Below, in pieces: positions 25,825 through 37,314 of a stretch of DNA of 64,000 bases. Position numbers and translations under genes: made by a program. Source of the DNA: Candidatus Hydrogenedentota bacterium (GTDB lineage: Bacteria; Hydrogenedentota; Hydrogenedentia; Hydrogenedentales; JAEUWI01); assembly GCA_016791475.1 (NCBI GenBank), contig JAEUWI010000033.1, positions 22,760 to 86,759 of the forward strand. The letters are read 5' to 3'. Below the pieces are notes generated by a model. The model saw only the letters and a list, made by a program, of their open reading frames with translations. It searched no databases and was not told the DNA's origin. Numbering within the stretch: the first letter of the stretch is position 1; the number at the start of each line of letters is the position of its first letter.

Positions 25825-26826
25825 ATGTCGTTCTGGAGAAAGTACGTCCCTGTCGCTCAACGCCGGGCCAAGGCCAAGAGGGAAATCAAGGGCCTGCTGA
25901 AGAAGGGGCAAACGCCTCAACCCGTCTCGGTGGAAGGCCGGGCCATGGCCACGAGCTTCTGGGGAAAAGCCTGGTGCGACCACCTGGAGTCTTTCTCCGA
26001 CTACTCGAATCGCCTGCCCAGGGGCCGGACCTATGCCCGAAACGGGTCCATATGTCACCTGGAAATCTCGTCGGGCCGCATCGATGCCATCGTATCTGGA
26101 TCAAACCTCTATGAGATTTCGATAACGATCACGCCACTCCCAAGGGACCGTTGGAACGCCATCGTCCAGAAAGCCGCGGGTGGAATCGGTTCTGTCATCG
26201 AACTGCTCCGCGGCGAACTCTCTCACGAGGTCATGAGGCTCGTCACCGACAAATCGGAAGGGCTCTTTCCCAAACCCGCAGAGATAAAGCTCAAGTGCTC
26301 CTGCCCCGACTGGGCGGACCTCTGTAAGCATCTCGCGGCGGTGCTCTACGGAGTGGGCAATCGCCTGGACACCCGGCCCGACCTGCTTTTTCTACTCCGG
26401 GGCGTGGATCCGCAGGAGCTGATCTCCACGAGCATCGCACTTCCCGATAGCGCAAGAGCAACGCACGCAATACCGGACAGCGCACTCTCCGGCCTCTTCG
26501 GCATCACCCTGGACCTGACGCCGCCGACAGAGAATGTAGCCCCGAAATCATTACGGAGTCGGCCAGTCGCAACCGCAAGAAAAGTGACTCCGACGCCCCG
26601 GAATCCCGCCAGGCGTGTGAAGCCCATCACCGGCCCCGCTATACAACGACTCCGCAAGCGACTTGGCATGACACCGGAGGCCTTCGCGAAGACACTGGGC
26701 GTCTCCCTCGCCTCGGTCCTGCGCTGGGAACAAATCGCCGGCGAGGTCCGACTGCACGCGGCGTCACGCGCAGCCCTGGAAACTTTAGTCAGTCAACCCA
26801 AAGTCCCCAGGAAAATAAAGCCCTGA
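25825..26826 (+). CDS. SWIM zinc-finger protein with C-terminal HTH
   Basis: This 333-aa protein has the SWIM motif KCSCPDWADLCKHLAAVLY (CxC...CxH, about residue 160), preceded by FWRKYVPVAQRRAKAKREI, the usual start of SWIM proteins paired with SNF2 helicases. The last 60 residues (IQRLRKRLGMTPEAFAKTLG, SLASVLRWEQ) form an XRE-like helix-turn-helix, joined by a basic Pro-rich linker. SWIM domains bind DNA or protein. It follows the SNF2 gene by 29 bp, and the two probably act as a complex. The ATG at 25825 was chosen for its spacing to GGAAAGG and the family-typical start. Confidence 0.85.
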   Translation: MSFWRKYVPVAQRRAKAKREIKGLLKKGQTPQPVSVEGRAMATSFWGKAWCDHLESFSDYSNRLPRGRTYARNGSICHLEISSGRIDAIVSGSNLYEISITITPLPRDRWNAIVQKAAGGIGSVIELLRGELSHEVMRLVTDKSEGLFPKPAEIKLKCSCPDWADLCKHLAAVLYGVGNRLDTRPDLLFLLRGVDPQELISTSIALPDSARATHAIPDSALSGLFGITLDLTPPTENVAPKSLRSRPVATARKVTPTPRNPARRVKPITGPAIQRLRKRLGMTPEAFAKTLGVSLASVLRWEQIAGEVRLHAASRAALETLVSQPKVPRKIKP

Positions 26827-26840
26827 GGCCATTCCTCCAC

Positions 26841-28850
<2,010 letters not shown>

Positions 28851-28924
28851 GAAGACCCTTCGGTTCGACGCAACGGTTACAGTGCGCCGGAAGGGGAACG
28901 AGGGGGGGAGGATGAAAAATAGCG

Positions 28925-28988
28925 GTGCTCCGCCAATCGCCCATCCCTCGGGGCCCCGGATGCATGGCACACCCAGTGTTAAACGCGA
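28925..28988 (-). promoter_or_regulatory. Putative expression platform of the cobalamin riboswitch
   Basis: Just after the aptamer, CCAATCGC can pair with GCGATTGG about 55 bases on (8 bp), and a CATCC/GGATG hairpin with a GC-rich core lies between. A switch acting on this stem could affect termination or translation; which one cannot be told, since the ATG is about 80 bases further. Confidence 0.4.
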
Positions 28989-29200
28989 TTGGCAGGTCTT
29001 CGGACTTTCAGGCGCGTCCCGTGGGGGGGGCCTACTCCGCGCGGCTTCCCAGTCCTGTATCGCCAGGGCCAGTGCCTTTGTTTCAGACTCCAGAGAGTCC
29101 GCTGCGCGTTTCGTTCCTGATTACCGCTGCGGGGCAGTTCCGGATTCACACCGGATTCCCTCTTAGCGTGCCGGGAACCCAAGATCCCGGCGCGAACCAA
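28988..29200 (-). ncRNA. Cobalamin (adenosylcobalamin) riboswitch
   Basis: Read on the minus strand, the conserved core of a cobalamin aptamer is present in order: GGGAATCCGGTGTGAATCCGG, ACTGCCCCGCAGCGGTAA, then the B12-box-like GGCACTGGCCCTGGCG, GGGAAGCCGCGCGGAGTAGG and the 3' GAAGTCCGAAGACCTGCC-type segment (28990-29010). Only a surface-protein gene lies downstream, on the same strand, 138 bases away. Confidence 0.88.
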
Positions 29201-29207
29201 CACCCTA

Positions 29208-29237
29208 AGAATACGGGAACAGGACTCGGGCTGTCAA
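29208..29237 (-). promoter_or_regulatory. Sigma-70-type promoter of the riboswitch transcript
   Basis: On the minus strand TTGACA (29237-29232) and TATTCT (29213-29208) are spaced by 18 bases. Transcription would start near 29200, at the 5' edge of the aptamer. Confidence 0.6.
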
Positions 29238-29242
29238 TAGCA

Positions 29243-29281
29243 GTTCACAATTGACAGTTGACAATTGACAATTGACAACGA
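29243..29281. repeat. Short tandem TTGACAA repeats
   Basis: Four close copies of TTGACA(A/G)T in 39 bases, directly upstream of the riboswitch promoter. The copies look like -35 boxes but none other than 29232 has a matching -10. Confidence 0.7.
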
Positions 29282-29330
29282 TTCGGTCCGGAGAGCCTAC
29301 AGCCACGTTTCACCGCATATCGCACGGCCC

Positions 29331-29479
29331 CATTGCCCCATTGCCCCATAAGTCCCATAAGTCCCATACGCCCCATAAGTCCCATAAGACCCATAAGACC
29401 CATAAGTCCCATACGCCCCATAAGTCCCATAAGACCCATAAGCCCCATAAGCCCCATAAGCCCCATAAGCCCCATAAAT
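29331..29479. repeat. 9-bp tandem repeat array (CCCATAAGN)
   Basis: About 16 units of CCCATAAGT/CCCATAAGA/CCCATACGC/CCCATAAGC fill this stretch. The unit length is a multiple of three, so open frames of repeating tripeptides exist on both strands, but they have no ribosome site and are not considered genes. The remaining ~145 bp to the next gene holds nothing else apart from a CATTGTC duplication near 29508. Confidence 0.9.
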
Positions 29480-29624
29480 TCCTTCCCATCGGTCGCCCAG
29501 CCTTCATTGTCCATTGTCCCTCGACTCGTTCGTTGATCAATCGCCACTGGACACCCCGCCATCGCCATGGTAGGCTGGTATGAGGTTGCAGGCCAGTGAA
29601 CGTTTCAACACGAAAGGGGACGCC

Positions 29625-30713
29625 ATGTCCAACGTGTGCCTCATGGTTTCCACGGAGAAGGGGCTCTTTCTCCTCTTCTCGGATAGTGCGCGGGAGCGCT
29701 GGGAAGTCCTTCCGCCCGCCCTCAAGGGTTGGAAGGTAAACTATTGCACCATCGATCCGCGCACCGGGCTCATGTACGCGGCCGTCGGCCACTATGTCTA
29801 TGGCCCAACCATCCAGATTTCCCGCGATCGGGGCAGGACCTGGGCGCAGCAGGAGCACGGACCCGCCTTCGGAAAGGAAAGCACCTCCAAGCTCAAAAAC
29901 ATCTGGACCATCGTGCCCGGTCTCGACAGCGAGCCAGGCACCCTCTACGCCGGCACCGACGACGCGGGCCTCTTTGTCTCGCGCGACGGCGGCGTGCATT
30001 GGGAAGAACTCACGGCTATTTCCGAACATCCCACCCGCGCCGAGTGGATGGGCGGGGCGGGGGGGATGTGTCTTCACAGTATCCTGCTCGACAAGGACCG
30101 GCCCGACCGAATCCTCGTCGGAATTTCCGCCGTAGGGGTATTGCGCTCGGACGATGGCGGCGCCACTTTCGAGCCCCGCAACGAGGGCATGCCCATCATC
30201 ATCGAAGGAGAGAACCACAAGTGCGTTGGCTCCTGCGTCCACGCCCTCGTGCAGGACCCCGCGGTTCCCAGCCGCATCTATCAACAGAACCACCAGGGCG
30301 TCCTGCGCACCGCCGACGGCGGCGACCACTGGGAACGTATTGAAAACGGCCTCCCCTCGGTCTTCGGCTTCCCCATGGTCATCGATCCACACGACGCCAG
30401 TACGCTTTACATCATCCCCCAGGAGGCCGACGAATACCGGATCTTCAAAGACGGCCTGCCCATGGTCTATCGCACCCGGGACCGGGGAGATCACTGGGAA
30501 CCCCTCAGAAAGGGCCTGCCGGAAAACTGCTACAGCGGCGTCCTCCGCCATGCCATGGTCATGGACACCTGCGACGCGCCGGGTCTCTACTTTGGTACTT
30601 CCGGCGGTCAGCTCTTTTACAGCCTGGACCGCGCCGAGAGCTGGCGCTCCATCCCGTGCAGTCTGCCGAGGATCAGCAGTGTCCGGGCTGCCGTGCTGGA
30701 TGGGGAGCCCTGA
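29625..30713 (+). CDS. BNR/VPS10-like beta-propeller protein (exo-alpha-sialidase-like fold)
   Basis: This 362-aa protein has no signal peptide. It carries repeated Asp-box (BNR) motifs: SRDRGRTWAQ, SRDGGVHWEE, SDDGGATFEP, TADGGDHWER, TRDRGDHWEP and SLDRAESWRS, the pattern of a six- or seven-bladed propeller. Between blades lie HSILLDKDRPDRILVGIS and HALVQDPAVPSRIYQ. Such cytoplasmic propellers are often named glycosyl hydrolases, but no catalytic residues can be assigned. GAAAGGGG precedes the ATG at 29625. A MoaD-like gene follows 3 bases on, so the two are cotranscribed. Confidence 0.85.
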   Translation: MSNVCLMVSTEKGLFLLFSDSARERWEVLPPALKGWKVNYCTIDPRTGLMYAAVGHYVYGPTIQISRDRGRTWAQQEHGPAFGKESTSKLKNIWTIVPGLDSEPGTLYAGTDDAGLFVSRDGGVHWEELTAISEHPTRAEWMGGAGGMCLHSILLDKDRPDRILVGISAVGVLRSDDGGATFEPRNEGMPIIIEGENHKCVGSCVHALVQDPAVPSRIYQQNHQGVLRTADGGDHWERIENGLPSVFGFPMVIDPHDASTLYIIPQEADEYRIFKDGLPMVYRTRDRGDHWEPLRKGLPENCYSGVLRHAMVMDTCDAPGLYFGTSGGQLFYSLDRAESWRSIPCSLPRISSVRAAVLDGEP

Positions 30714-30716
30714 ATC

Positions 30717-31001
30717 ATGGCGGTCGTCTCCGTACCCTTTACCCTGCCCGGTCTTCTGGCCACTTGTGCCGACGGTCGTAAGGTGGTCAACGTGGAGGCC
30801 GAGACGGTGGCGGGGGCCATCGATGCGCTCCTAATCGCCTATCCGCTGCTCAAAGTACACCTCTACGAAGAGGGTGGGCGACTTCGGCCCCACGTGATGT
30901 TCCTCTACAACGACCAGAGCGTTAAGTGGCTGCCAAGCTTGAACATAGCACTGCGGGAAGGTGACCGGATGACGGTGCTCCAGTTGGTTTCGGGGGGATG
31001 A
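30717..31001 (+). CDS. MoaD/ThiS-family ubiquitin-fold protein
   Basis: This 94-residue protein has a beta-grasp layout: VVSVPFTLPGLLATCADG, VAGAIDALLIAYPLLK, HVMFLYNDQSVKW, REGDRMTVLQLVSGG. It ends in the Gly-Gly that MoaD, ThiS and related sulfur carriers use after adenylation. No MoeB/ThiF-like activator is nearby, so its partner would be elsewhere. It starts 3 bases after the propeller gene, and the pairing suggests they act together. Whether it carries sulfur or modifies proteins is unknown. Confidence 0.85.
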   Translation: MAVVSVPFTLPGLLATCADGRKVVNVEAETVAGAIDALLIAYPLLKVHLYEEGGRLRPHVMFLYNDQSVKWLPSLNIALREGDRMTVLQLVSGG

Positions 31002-31130
31002 TCGGGGTGATCTTTGGTGGCGCGGTTTGCGTGGAATGCGCGTTTTAATTGGATTCTCATGGGAGCAATTGCTTACACTCCCCCGCTGTGTATTGCCCTT
31101 ATCAATCCCAAACCAACAGGAATCCAAACC

Positions 31131-32426
31131 ATGAAAGACACGCAAGAGGTGTCTCCGAACTACAAATGGCAGGTCGTCGGCATGCTGTGGTTCATGGCAT
31201 TTTTCAACTACGCCGACCGCCAGGCCATCACCACCGTGTTTCCGTTGATCAAAGCGGAGATGAGCCTGACCAATGAACAAATCGGTTATATTGGCGCGGC
31301 TTTCGCCTGGATATACGGCCTCGCCGCTCCTTTTGCGGGTGCCGTCGTGGACCGCGTGCGCAGAAAAACCGCCATTCTCGTCGGGCTCATCGCCTGGAGC
31401 TTGATCTGCATCGCGACCGCCGGCTCCAAGACTTTCAGCCACCTCATGTTCTGGCGGGCAGCCGAGGGCCTGGGCGAATCGTTCTATTTCCCGGCGGCCA
31501 TGTCCCTAACCAGTGACTACCACGGCAAGGAAACCCGCTCCCGCGCCATGGCGATTCACCAGACCAGCGTGTATGTCGGCTCCATTGCCGGCGGCGCCTT
31601 CTCCGGACTGATCGGTCAGCATTTTGGCTGGCGCTGGTCCTTTGTTGTGTTCGGTTCGCTCGGCGTCATGCTCGGCATCATCCTCTGGCAGAAACTCCGC
31701 GAGCCCCGGCGCGGCGCGGCCGACCTCAAAGATGTCGGCGCGGACGACGCCCACGTTGCCGCCAAGGTCAGCTTCGCTGAATTCCTCAATATCGTCGCGA
31801 CCACACCGACCGTGCTAATCCTGCTCTGTGCGTTTCTTTGCGCCAATTTCGTCGCGGCCATCCTGCTGATCTGGATGCCCTCCTACCTCACGGAGAAGTT
31901 TGGATTCAGCCTCGCGGAGGCGGGGCTGGGCGCCACGATGTCCGTGCAGTTGGCCAGCATGGTCAGCGTGGTCCTCGGCGGCTACCTCGCCGACAAGTTC
32001 CGCAAGACCACAACCCGCGGGCGTATTGGCGTGCAGATGGCCGGACTCCTCCTCGGCGCGCCCTTCGTCGTGCTCTGCGGCATGACCACCGAGGTCCTGT
32101 GGCTCATGGTGGCACTCTCGGCCTGGGGTTTCTTCAAGGGCCTCTACGACGCCAACATTTTCGCCTCCGTCTTTGACGTGGTTCGGCCCGAAGCACGCGG
32201 CTCCGTCGCGGGCTTCATGAATTGCATCGGCTGGCTCGGTGGCGCGGGTACCGCGCCCATCATCGTCGGCAAACTCGCGGAGAAGTACAGCCTCGGCACC
32301 GCGATCGCCCTCGGCTCGGTGGTGTACCTGCTGGGCGCGGTTCTCCTGCTCGTCGGCATGGTTTTCTTCGTCAAGCGCGACGTGGAGCGCATGCAGTCCG
32401 CCCTGGTGGCCGACGCGAAGTCGTGA
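31131..32426 (+). CDS. MFS transporter
   Basis: This 431-aa protein has about 12 hydrophobic helices and MFS motifs: NYADRQAITTVFPLI in the first loop region, DRVRRKTAILVGLIAWS (motif A), and YLADKFRKTTTRGRIG in the second half. It resembles anion/sugar-acid symporters (hexuronate or ACS family), but the substrate is uncertain. The start at 31131 was chosen because MKDTQEVSPNYKWQVV leads directly into helix 1; upstream in-frame codons have no ribosome site. It lies 129 bp after the MoaD-like gene and ends at a strong terminator. Confidence 0.85.
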   Translation: MKDTQEVSPNYKWQVVGMLWFMAFFNYADRQAITTVFPLIKAEMSLTNEQIGYIGAAFAWIYGLAAPFAGAVVDRVRRKTAILVGLIAWSLICIATAGSKTFSHLMFWRAAEGLGESFYFPAAMSLTSDYHGKETRSRAMAIHQTSVYVGSIAGGAFSGLIGQHFGWRWSFVVFGSLGVMLGIILWQKLREPRRGAADLKDVGADDAHVAAKVSFAEFLNIVATTPTVLILLCAFLCANFVAAILLIWMPSYLTEKFGFSLAEAGLGATMSVQLASMVSVVLGGYLADKFRKTTTRGRIGVQMAGLLLGAPFVVLCGMTTEVLWLMVALSAWGFFKGLYDANIFASVFDVVRPEARGSVAGFMNCIGWLGGAGTAPIIVGKLAEKYSLGTAIALGSVVYLLGAVLLLVGMVFFVKRDVERMQSALVADAKS

Positions 32427-32446
32427 ATCGACAATAGACGTTATGA

Positions 32447-32484
32447 AAAGCGCCAGCGGTCCGAAGGCCGCTGGCGCTTTCTTA
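32447..32484. terminator. Bidirectional terminator
   Basis: AAAGCGCCAGCGG (32447-32459) pairs perfectly with CCGCTGGCGCTTT (32468-32480), a 13-bp stem with an 8-base loop and A/T-rich flanks. It lies between the MFS gene and the converging DUF1501 gene. Confidence 0.85.
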
Positions 32485-32494
32485 ATAACTGTCC

Positions 32495-33904
32495 CTACGC
32501 AATGATCGGCCGGATCACGTTTCCGTGTACATCCGTCAGTCGGAAGTCTCGCCCGCCACTGCGATAGGTCAGACGTTCGTGATCCAGACCCAGCAGGTGG
32601 AGTACGGTCGCCCAGAGGTCATAGACCGTGCACGGGTTTTCCACCACATGGTACCCGTAGTCGTCGGTCGCGCCGTGGACCGTGCCACCCTTTACGCCGC
32701 CGCCCGCCATCCAGATGGAGAAGCCGTAGGGGTTATGATCCCGGCCGTTGCTGCCCTGCGAGAAGGGCGTGCGGCCAAACTCGCCCGCCCACACCACGAG
32801 GGTTTCGTCCAGCAGGCCGCGGGCCTTCAAATCCTTCAGTAGCGCGCCGATGGGCTGGTCCACCTGGAGCGCCATGCTCGAATGGCCCTCCTGCAGATTG
32901 CCGTGTTGGTCCCAGGGATTGGCGCGCTGCGGATCCTGCGGGTTCTGGGACAGGCAACTTAACTCGACGAAGCGCACGCCCCGCTCCACCAGGCGCCGCG
33001 CCAGCAGGCACTGCCGCGCATAGGCCGCCGTGGAGCCGTTCGGGTGGTCGAGGCCGTACATGTCCTTCGTTGCCTGTGTCTCGCCGCTCAGATCGCAGAG
33101 CTCCGGCACCGCGGCCTGCATGCGGAAGGCCGTCTCATAGTTGGCCACGGCCGCCTCCACATCCTGCTGGCCACCGAGGTTGCTTATGAAATGCTTGTCC
33201 AGATCGCGCACCAGATCCAGGCGGGCCCGCTGATTTCCCGCGAGCTCCAGCGGCTGGATATTGCGCACCGCACTGGGCTGGTCGCCTTGCAGGAAGGAGC
33301 CCTGGGTCTGCGCCGGAAGGTAACCGCTGCTGAATAGACCAACGCCCCCGTGGGGCACGGTGCTGTTGCCACTTTGAAGCACCACGAAGCCCGGAAGATT
33401 GTCCGCGTCCGACCCGAGGCCATAATTGATCCAGGCGCCGGCGCTCGGGTGGCCCATGAACGGGAAGCCGGTGTGAAAAAAGTAATTGCCCTGGGCGTGC
33501 TCGCTCACGCCGCTGGTCATCGAGCGGACCACCGCAAGCTCGTCGGCGCACGCGCCAATGTGGGGAAAGAGACTGCTCACTTCCATGCCGCTCTGACCGT
33601 AGCGTTTGAATTCAAAGGGCGAGCCGAAGATGTTGCCGTTCTGATTGAACTGGGTGCGCTCCACCTTCACCGGCATGGGCTTGCCATGCTCCGCATTGAG
33701 CCGGGGCTTGGGATCGAAGCTGTCCACATGAGACACGCCGCCCGACATGTAGCAGAAGATTACGTGTTTCGCACGGGGCTGATAGTGGGGAAGCGCAATC
33801 GCGGGACGCATCAATCCCGCCAGGGCCAGGGCCCCGAAGCCGGTGGAGCAACGGGTCAGCATTTCACGGCGGGAGATGGTCGCGGTGCGTGGGTCGTGGT
33901 TCAT
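32495..33904 (-). CDS. DUF1501 protein (sulfatase-like), Tat-exported
   Basis: This 469-aa protein has a twin-arginine signal ([20 protein letters not shown]), so it is exported folded. The rest is DUF1501: [20 protein letters not shown] at the start of the mature part, [23 protein letters not shown] motif near 375, [20 protein letters not shown], and [16 protein letters not shown] at the end. The fold is related to alkaline phosphatase/sulfatases; the reaction is unknown. It starts 5 bases after the PSD1-cytochrome stop and belongs to that operon, the standard planctomycete-type pairing. Confidence 0.92.
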   Translation of the reverse strand: MNHDPRTATISRREMLTRCSTGFGALALAGLMRPAIALPHYQPRAKHVIFCYMSGGVSHVDSFDPKPRLNAEHGKPMPVKVERTQFNQNGNIFGSPFEFKRYGQSGMEVSSLFPHIGACADELAVVRSMTSGVSEHAQGNYFFHTGFPFMGHPSAGAWINYGLGSDADNLPGFVVLQSGNSTVPHGGVGLFSSGYLPAQTQGSFLQGDQPSAVRNIQPLELAGNQRARLDLVRDLDKHFISNLGGQQDVEAAVANYETAFRMQAAVPELCDLSGETQATKDMYGLDHPNGSTAAYARQCLLARRLVERGVRFVELSCLSQNPQDPQRANPWDQHGNLQEGHSSMALQVDQPIGALLKDLKARGLLDETLVVWAGEFGRTPFSQGSNGRDHNPYGFSIWMAGGGVKGGTVHGATDDYGYHVVENPCTVYDLWATVLHLLGLDHERLTYRSGGRDFRLTDVHGNVIRPIIA

Positions 33905-33909
33905 GGCGC

Positions 33910-36900
33910 TTACCTCAGGTAGATGAATTCTTTGAGACTGAAGAGGGACTGGGCGAGCTCCACCCAGGGCTGCGCCGGGGCCGCCAGCCCGCGAAGGTAG
34001 TCGAGCTGGGCCTGGGCTTCATTGCGCTGCTGCCACAAGCCCGGATTGGCCCTGGCGCTGCGCTGGTCTTCGGGGATCTCCGAAAATCGCGGATCTTCCG
34101 ACAGTTTCTTCGCTACCGCTTCCGAGACCGCTTGCTCGTGATCGGCCAGTCTGTCTTCGGCTACGTTGAGCCGCGCTTTCAGTGATGGCTCGAGCACTGC
34201 GCCATCGGGACGCGTCTGCGCCGTGGCGACATAGGCCAGCATCCGCTCACGCTCTTCCGCTTGCGGTGAGCGACCCGTCACGAGGCGAAACATCGCTTCC
34301 GCCCGGGCACCATCGTCGGCCAGCGCAGCATCCTGCCGTACCCGGCTCGCAAGTCCATCGGCCAGCATGCGGACGAAGGGTTCGTTCATGAACGTGAGCG
34401 ACTGGGCGGGAACGTTTGTGCTGTCGCGCCGGCCCTGGGTCGTGAAGGGGGTGGGAAAGTCGAAGGTGGTCAACAGCGGATCGAGTCCGTTTCGTATGAC
34501 CCGAACATACACGCTCCGCCGGGGCTCCCAGCCGCCGACGGGTTCACCGCCAATCGTTGCGTCCAGGCGGCCCGAGGTGGCGAGCATGGCATCGCGAATG
34601 GCCTCGGCTTCCAGCCTGCGCACATGGGCATGGGAGAGCAGGAGATTGTTCGGGTCGCGCTCGCGCGCCTCGCTGGAAGGCGCCGCGCTGAGCTGAAAAG
34701 TCCGCGATGTGACCAACAGGCGCAGCATGGCTTTGACGGACCAATCTTCCTCGCGCATCCGCGTCGCCAGGAAATCCAGGAGCTCGGGGTGCGTCGGCAG
34801 TTCGCCCATCTTGCCGAAATTGTCGGTCGTGGCGACGATGCCGCGACCGAAAGTATAGTGCCAGAGGCGGTTCACGATGACGCGTGCGGCGAGCGGATTG
34901 TTCTCGCGCAAGATACTCTCCGCCAGCGCCAGGCGCCCTGCGTCCTTCGAGTCGTAAGGGGTCGCGTCGATACCCTCCAGAAAGCGGTGGGGCACGATTT
35001 CACCGGGCGTCTTGTGGTTGCCACGCACATACAGCGGCTGCGCCACCGGCGCACCTTCGAGCATGCCGGGCACGCGCGTTGGGACGGGTATTTCGCCTTC
35101 GAGTCGGCGATACTCCACCACAAGTGCGCCAGGCTCCTGCAATTCCGCCAGTGTATTGGGCAATAATCCCCGCCGCACGAAATAGTTGAGGTAGCGGGCC
35201 TGCTCATCGCTCATGCGACCATCGCGCCAGGCCTCGATGGCCGCACGTAGCGAAAGCCGATAACGATCGGCCAGCGCTCCTGTGTTGTCGGGTTCGCCCT
35301 CGACTGCAAACAGCGGTGAGACGAACTCCGCCATCTCATCCCGGGGTTCTGGTTGACCCTCGTCCACGGCAATGGCTTCAGAAATACCAAACCACGACGG
35401 CGTCAGCTTCTGCTCCGCGAGCACGGCCTGATCCATCGCGGTGGAAATCTCCAGATGGGCCGTGTCGCCCTTCCAGTAGTCCATGTCCCAGCGCTGCCAG
35501 TGCCAATCACCGCCATTAAGTTTCGTAAGCGGATAGATCGTGCCATCCCGCGGATAATCCTGGACCACGTAGCGGTGGCGGGCGTCGCCATTGCCCGCAA
35601 AGCGCACATAGAGAGCCTTCTGCGCGACATCGAAGCGGGGCGAAGCGAGATTCGCACTGTGCTTCTGCGAAAGGAGATTGCCATAGGTGCCCGAGGGCAG
35701 AATCGTCTCCACGACGCGGTCTCCCCCGATAGCTACAATAAACTCTCCAGGAGCAGAGGCTGTGGCCGCCACGCCGTTGCCATGGCGCTGCCAGTTTGCG
35801 CCGTCCTGCCCGAGATTCCATTGAAGCGGATAAGCCGTGCCGCGCCGTTGCTCCAGTGCGCCCCGGCTGCCGTGCCACTGGGCCGCGAGTTCGTTCCATC
35901 CCCGCCGGAGCGCGCCGTCCTCGGCTTTGCCCAGCCGCTGCCACGCGTGGAGCGGATCGAGATTTGTGGTTGCATTGGCGATGGCGTCGGCCCACGGACC
36001 AACGGGCGCTTGCAGCTTTGCGGGCAACTGATCGGTGGCCGCGATCCACGCGGTGGCCGTCGCAGCGCGAATTTGATTCTTCTGCGCCTGGAGGGCCGCC
36101 TTGTTCACATCCTGGCGCGCGGGGGTGTCGATGGTCACCGTGGCAGGGCGGGTGCTCGCGAATATGCCGTAGAGAGCGTAGAAGTCTTTCTGGCTGATCG
36201 GATCAAACTTGTGATCGTGACAGCGCGCGCAGGAGACCGTCAGGCCGAGAAAAGCTTTGGATATCACGTCCACCTGGTTATCCGTCACATGGACGCGCTC
36301 ATCCAGCGGATCCGTGGGGGAGAAGCCGTGCTGCACGAAGCGAAACTGGGCATTGCCGATGACGGACTCGTTGATGCCGAGTTCTTCATTGATGCGCGGC
36401 ACGGGCACACGGTCACCCGCGATGTGCTCGCGAACGAGATCGTCATAGGGCACGTCGGCGTTCAGCGCCCGAATGATATAGTCCCGATAGCGCCATGCGT
36501 GGGGAACGGCCGGGTCCCCTTCGCTGCCGTGGGTCTCGGAATAGCGCATCCAGTCCATCCAGTGGCGGCCCCAGCGCTCGCCATAGGCCGGAGAAGCCAG
36601 TAGCTCTTCCACCGTGGATTCGACGGCGGCCTGCCGATCCGCCGCCGCCTCGGCCACAAAGCGCTCCACAGCATCCGGTGCGGGGGGCAGGCCCGTCAAC
36701 ACGAAATACAAACGTCGCGCGAGCGTCTCTGAATCGGCAATCTCGGCGGCCGGCACACCGGCCTCATCGAGCCGCTGTTTGATAAACGCATCAATCGGAT
36801 TGGCCGACCAGGCTCCATCGTTGACCGTGGGCGGCGCGGGGTTTGTGACCGGCTGAAAACTCCACCACGTCATGCGCCGCTCGCGCACCTTTTCCCAGGA

Positions 36901-37314
36901 CATGTTCTCCTGAAGTTCGTGACTCGAAGGAGGGGTATCGCGCGGGTCCGCAGCGCCTTGGGCGATCCAAGTGGCGAAATTCGCGATCACATCCTTCGCC
37001 AGCGGTCCCGATGGCGGCATCTGCAAGTCCGCGTTCTCATAGTGAAGCGCAGTCATCAGGCGGCTGCCATCGGCATCGCCCGGCACCAGCACCGGGCCGC
37101 CATCACCACCCTTCAATAGCCCATCGCGAAAAGTAAGGTTCAATCCGCCCTTGATCTTTGCGGGATTGCCACCGTGGCACTCGTAGCAGTGGTCCACCAG
37201 CACGGGGCGAATAGTCTTCTCGAAAAACTCCACGGCCGCCGGATCCGCCGCCGCAAGTTGCGTCGCTCCAAGCGCCGCCAGGCAGAGCATCCGGCGTGCG
37301 GCAGCGGCGCTCAT
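33910..37314 (-). CDS. PSD1 cytochrome c protein (PSCyt1-DUF1549-DUF1553)
   Basis: This 1134-aa secreted protein has a signal peptide ([23 protein letters not shown]). Domains in order: PSCyt1 with heme motif CYECH (about residue 43) and a MPPSG loop; DUF1549/PSCyt2 (about 175-400) with [18 protein letters not shown] and a second heme motif CARCH in [14 protein letters not shown]; a beta-rich insert of about 300 residues; and DUF1553/PSD1 (about 790-1040) with [17 protein letters not shown] and [12 protein letters not shown]. The function in electron transfer or polymer degradation is unproven. Its ATG overlaps the stop of the PQQ-propeller gene, and DUF1501 follows. Confidence 0.93.
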   Translation of the reverse strand: MSAAAARRMLCLAALGATQLAAADPAAVEFFEKTIRPVLVDHCYECHGGNPAKIKGGLNLTFRDGLLKGGDGGPVLVPGDADGSRLMTALHYENADLQMPPSGPLAKDVIANFATWIAQGAADPRDTPPSSHELQENMSWEKVRERRMTWWSFQPVTNPAPPTVNDGAWSANPIDAFIKQRLDEAGVPAAEIADSETLARRLYFVLTGLPPAPDAVERFVAEAAADRQAAVESTVEELLASPAYGERWGRHWMDWMRYSETHGSEGDPAVPHAWRYRDYIIRALNADVPYDDLVREHIAGDRVPVPRINEELGINESVIGNAQFRFVQHGFSPTDPLDERVHVTDNQVDVISKAFLGLTVSCARCHDHKFDPISQKDFYALYGIFASTRPATVTIDTPARQDVNKAALQAQKNQIRAATATAWIAATDQLPAKLQAPVGPWADAIANATTNLDPLHAWQRLGKAEDGALRRGWNELAAQWHGSRGALEQRRGTAYPLQWNLGQDGANWQRHGNGVAATASAPGEFIVAIGGDRVVETILPSGTYGNLLSQKHSANLASPRFDVAQKALYVRFAGNGDARHRYVVQDYPRDGTIYPLTKLNGGDWHWQRWDMDYWKGDTAHLEISTAMDQAVLAEQKLTPSWFGISEAIAVDEGQPEPRDEMAEFVSPLFAVEGEPDNTGALADRYRLSLRAAIEAWRDGRMSDEQARYLNYFVRRGLLPNTLAELQEPGALVVEYRRLEGEIPVPTRVPGMLEGAPVAQPLYVRGNHKTPGEIVPHRFLEGIDATPYDSKDAGRLALAESILRENNPLAARVIVNRLWHYTFGRGIVATTDNFGKMGELPTHPELLDFLATRMREEDWSVKAMLRLLVTSRTFQLSAAPSSEARERDPNNLLLSHAHVRRLEAEAIRDAMLATSGRLDATIGGEPVGGWEPRRSVYVRVIRNGLDPLLTTFDFPTPFTTQGRRDSTNVPAQSLTFMNEPFVRMLADGLASRVRQDAALADDGARAEAMFRLVTGRSPQAEERERMLAYVATAQTRPDGAVLEPSLKARLNVAEDRLADHEQAVSEAVAKKLSEDPRFSEIPEDQRSARANPGLWQQRNEAQAQLDYLRGLAAPAQPWVELAQSLFSLKEFIYLR

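Noticed and set aside
29331..29479. CRISPR array
   Set aside because: The units are 9 bp and adjacent, with no spacers, and no cas genes are in the window.
29245..29583. Open frames of Met-Gly-Leu, His-Lys-Pro and Ile-Ser-Pro repeats on both strands
   Set aside because: They come from the 9-bp repeat unit, whose length is divisible by three. No start signals or non-repeat domains.
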